Below are positions 63,460 through 64,000 of a DNA stretch of 64,000 nt, in pieces. The DNA is from Lamellibrachia satsuma. Taxonomy: Eukaryota > Annelida > Polychaeta > Sabellida > Siboglinidae. Below the pieces are notes generated by a model. That model was not told the DNA's origin. It ran no database searches and saw only the letters and a list, made by a program, of their open reading frames with translations. Each line of letters begins with the position of its first letter. Within the stretch, counting starts at the first letter, position 1. Where the stretch lies: contig BSQZ01000028.1 in NCBI GenBank assembly GCA_033239005.1, forward strand, positions 5,694,411-5,758,410, written 5' to 3'. A program made the translations under genes and the position numbers.

Positions 63460-64000
63460 TCAGAACAGTCCGGTCCTACCCTGTCGAAAATGAAGTGTCA
63501 TCGTCACTCTACCGTACTCGAATGCCACGCGCCATCCAATGTCGTTTTTTATATCCACCTCTATGGTCCCGAACTCCTTGCGCAGAGGCACGTAATGAAC
63601 GTTAGGTTAAACGATCGGATACCGTGGCGCCGTGAGCGGGCCGGGAGGGATCACAACAACGGTACGAGACTGTCGCCGACGATACGAGACTCCACGACGT
63701 CCGTGTAGACGTAGATGGTATCGAACCCTTGATTCATGTTCACCACGGTATTGGTCTCTTGACGGAAAGAGTACGGGCTATTGGCAGACTTTGCTTTGGG
63801 TTTCAAAATCACGGTGGCGGACGGCGTGAGACCTAGCTCGATGGGTAGGTTTAATTGCTTTCCTCTCCTACTCGCGGGTGGGTGTACACGCGTGTACCCC
63901 TATATCTCGTCCGACTGGTGACAACCGACGGGTAGAATCCTAAAATGGTACCCATTGCACTCTGGTAAGGCATGATGAAGTCGGTACCTGGTGACATGTG
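63460..64000 (-). pseudogene. Polinton penton-like minor capsid protein, partial and broken
   Basis: The minus strand enters from beyond 64000 and shows PYQSAMGTILGFYPS, LPIELGLTPSATVILKPKAK, NQGFDTIYVYTDVVESRIVG, and in another frame YVPLRKEFGTIEVDIKND with GRVTMTLHFRQG before TGA at 63462-63460. A stop near 63650 and a TAA near 63610 mark frameshifts. Position and motifs fit the penton/minor capsid of metazoan Polintons; this identification is by context and recollection of the family. Confidence 0.65.

Larger units (their letters stand above)
61367..64000 (-). mobile_element. Polinton/Maverick (adintovirus-like) fragment, structural gene block
   Basis: Four tightly packed minus-strand genes: penton-like, small capsid protein, major capsid protein, adenain-like protease. 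Spacings are 2 nt, a 17-nt overlap and 1 nt, and GC content is higher than the surroundings. This module is typical of metazoan Polintons. All but the protease are interrupted. Polymerase and integrase are not in the window, and the element continues past 64000. Confidence 0.85.

Overview
This is a eukaryotic nuclear window, most likely from a marine invertebrate animal. The reasons are: intron-split genes with GT-AG junctions, AT-rich introns of up to 8 kb, CR1-like, L2-like and RTE-like LINEs, a tRNA-Asp-derived SINE, TIR-bearing DNA elements, a Polinton/Maverick fragment, and very many mini- and microsatellites. I cannot fix the phylum from the sequence. Almost all long open frames here are tandem repeats read through, not genes.

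Two host genes can be rebuilt from exon phases. (1) Plus strand, 5149-33906: an eight-exon gene for a 386-residue nicotinamidase with two N-terminal EF-hands, followed by an isochorismatase-fold domain with D124, K245 and C290 as the apparent catalytic triad. All eight junctions keep the frame. (2) Minus strand, 46624-44582: four 3' exons of a single-pass membrane protein with one CUB domain. The signal-peptide exon was not found.

Layout: 1-5.1 kb, upstream sequence with two small repeat clusters and a CTCF-like site next to the start codon. 5.1-33.9 kb, the nicotinamidase gene, whose introns carry a MITE, a decayed CR1-like fragment, an L2-like LINE with a 29-bp minisatellite inside its RT, the SINE, a 16-bp minisatellite, a 3.6-kb CR1-like LINE, a 13-bp purine/pyrimidine array, an inverted RTE-like LINE, a 302-bp duplication carrying part of exon 5, and an RTE-like endonuclease region with a 41-bp minisatellite in it. 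34-44 kb, MITEs, a fold-back element, a third LINE type, a long CA tract and a 2-kb array of 33-bp units. 44.5-46.6 kb, the CUB gene. 47-52 kb, mostly unassigned sequence. 52-56.3 kb, a near-complete inverted CR1-like LINE (PHD finger, esterase, endonuclease, RT). 56-60.2 kb, microsatellites and a TA-flanked DNA element, itself holding a 25-bp minisatellite, inserted in a LINE. 61.36-64 kb, structural genes of a Polinton/adintovirus-like element on the minus strand (protease, major capsid, small capsid protein, penton-like), mostly broken and running off the window.

A recurring theme is minisatellites that grew inside mobile elements; in at least two cases the coding motif that seeded the array is still readable at its edge.
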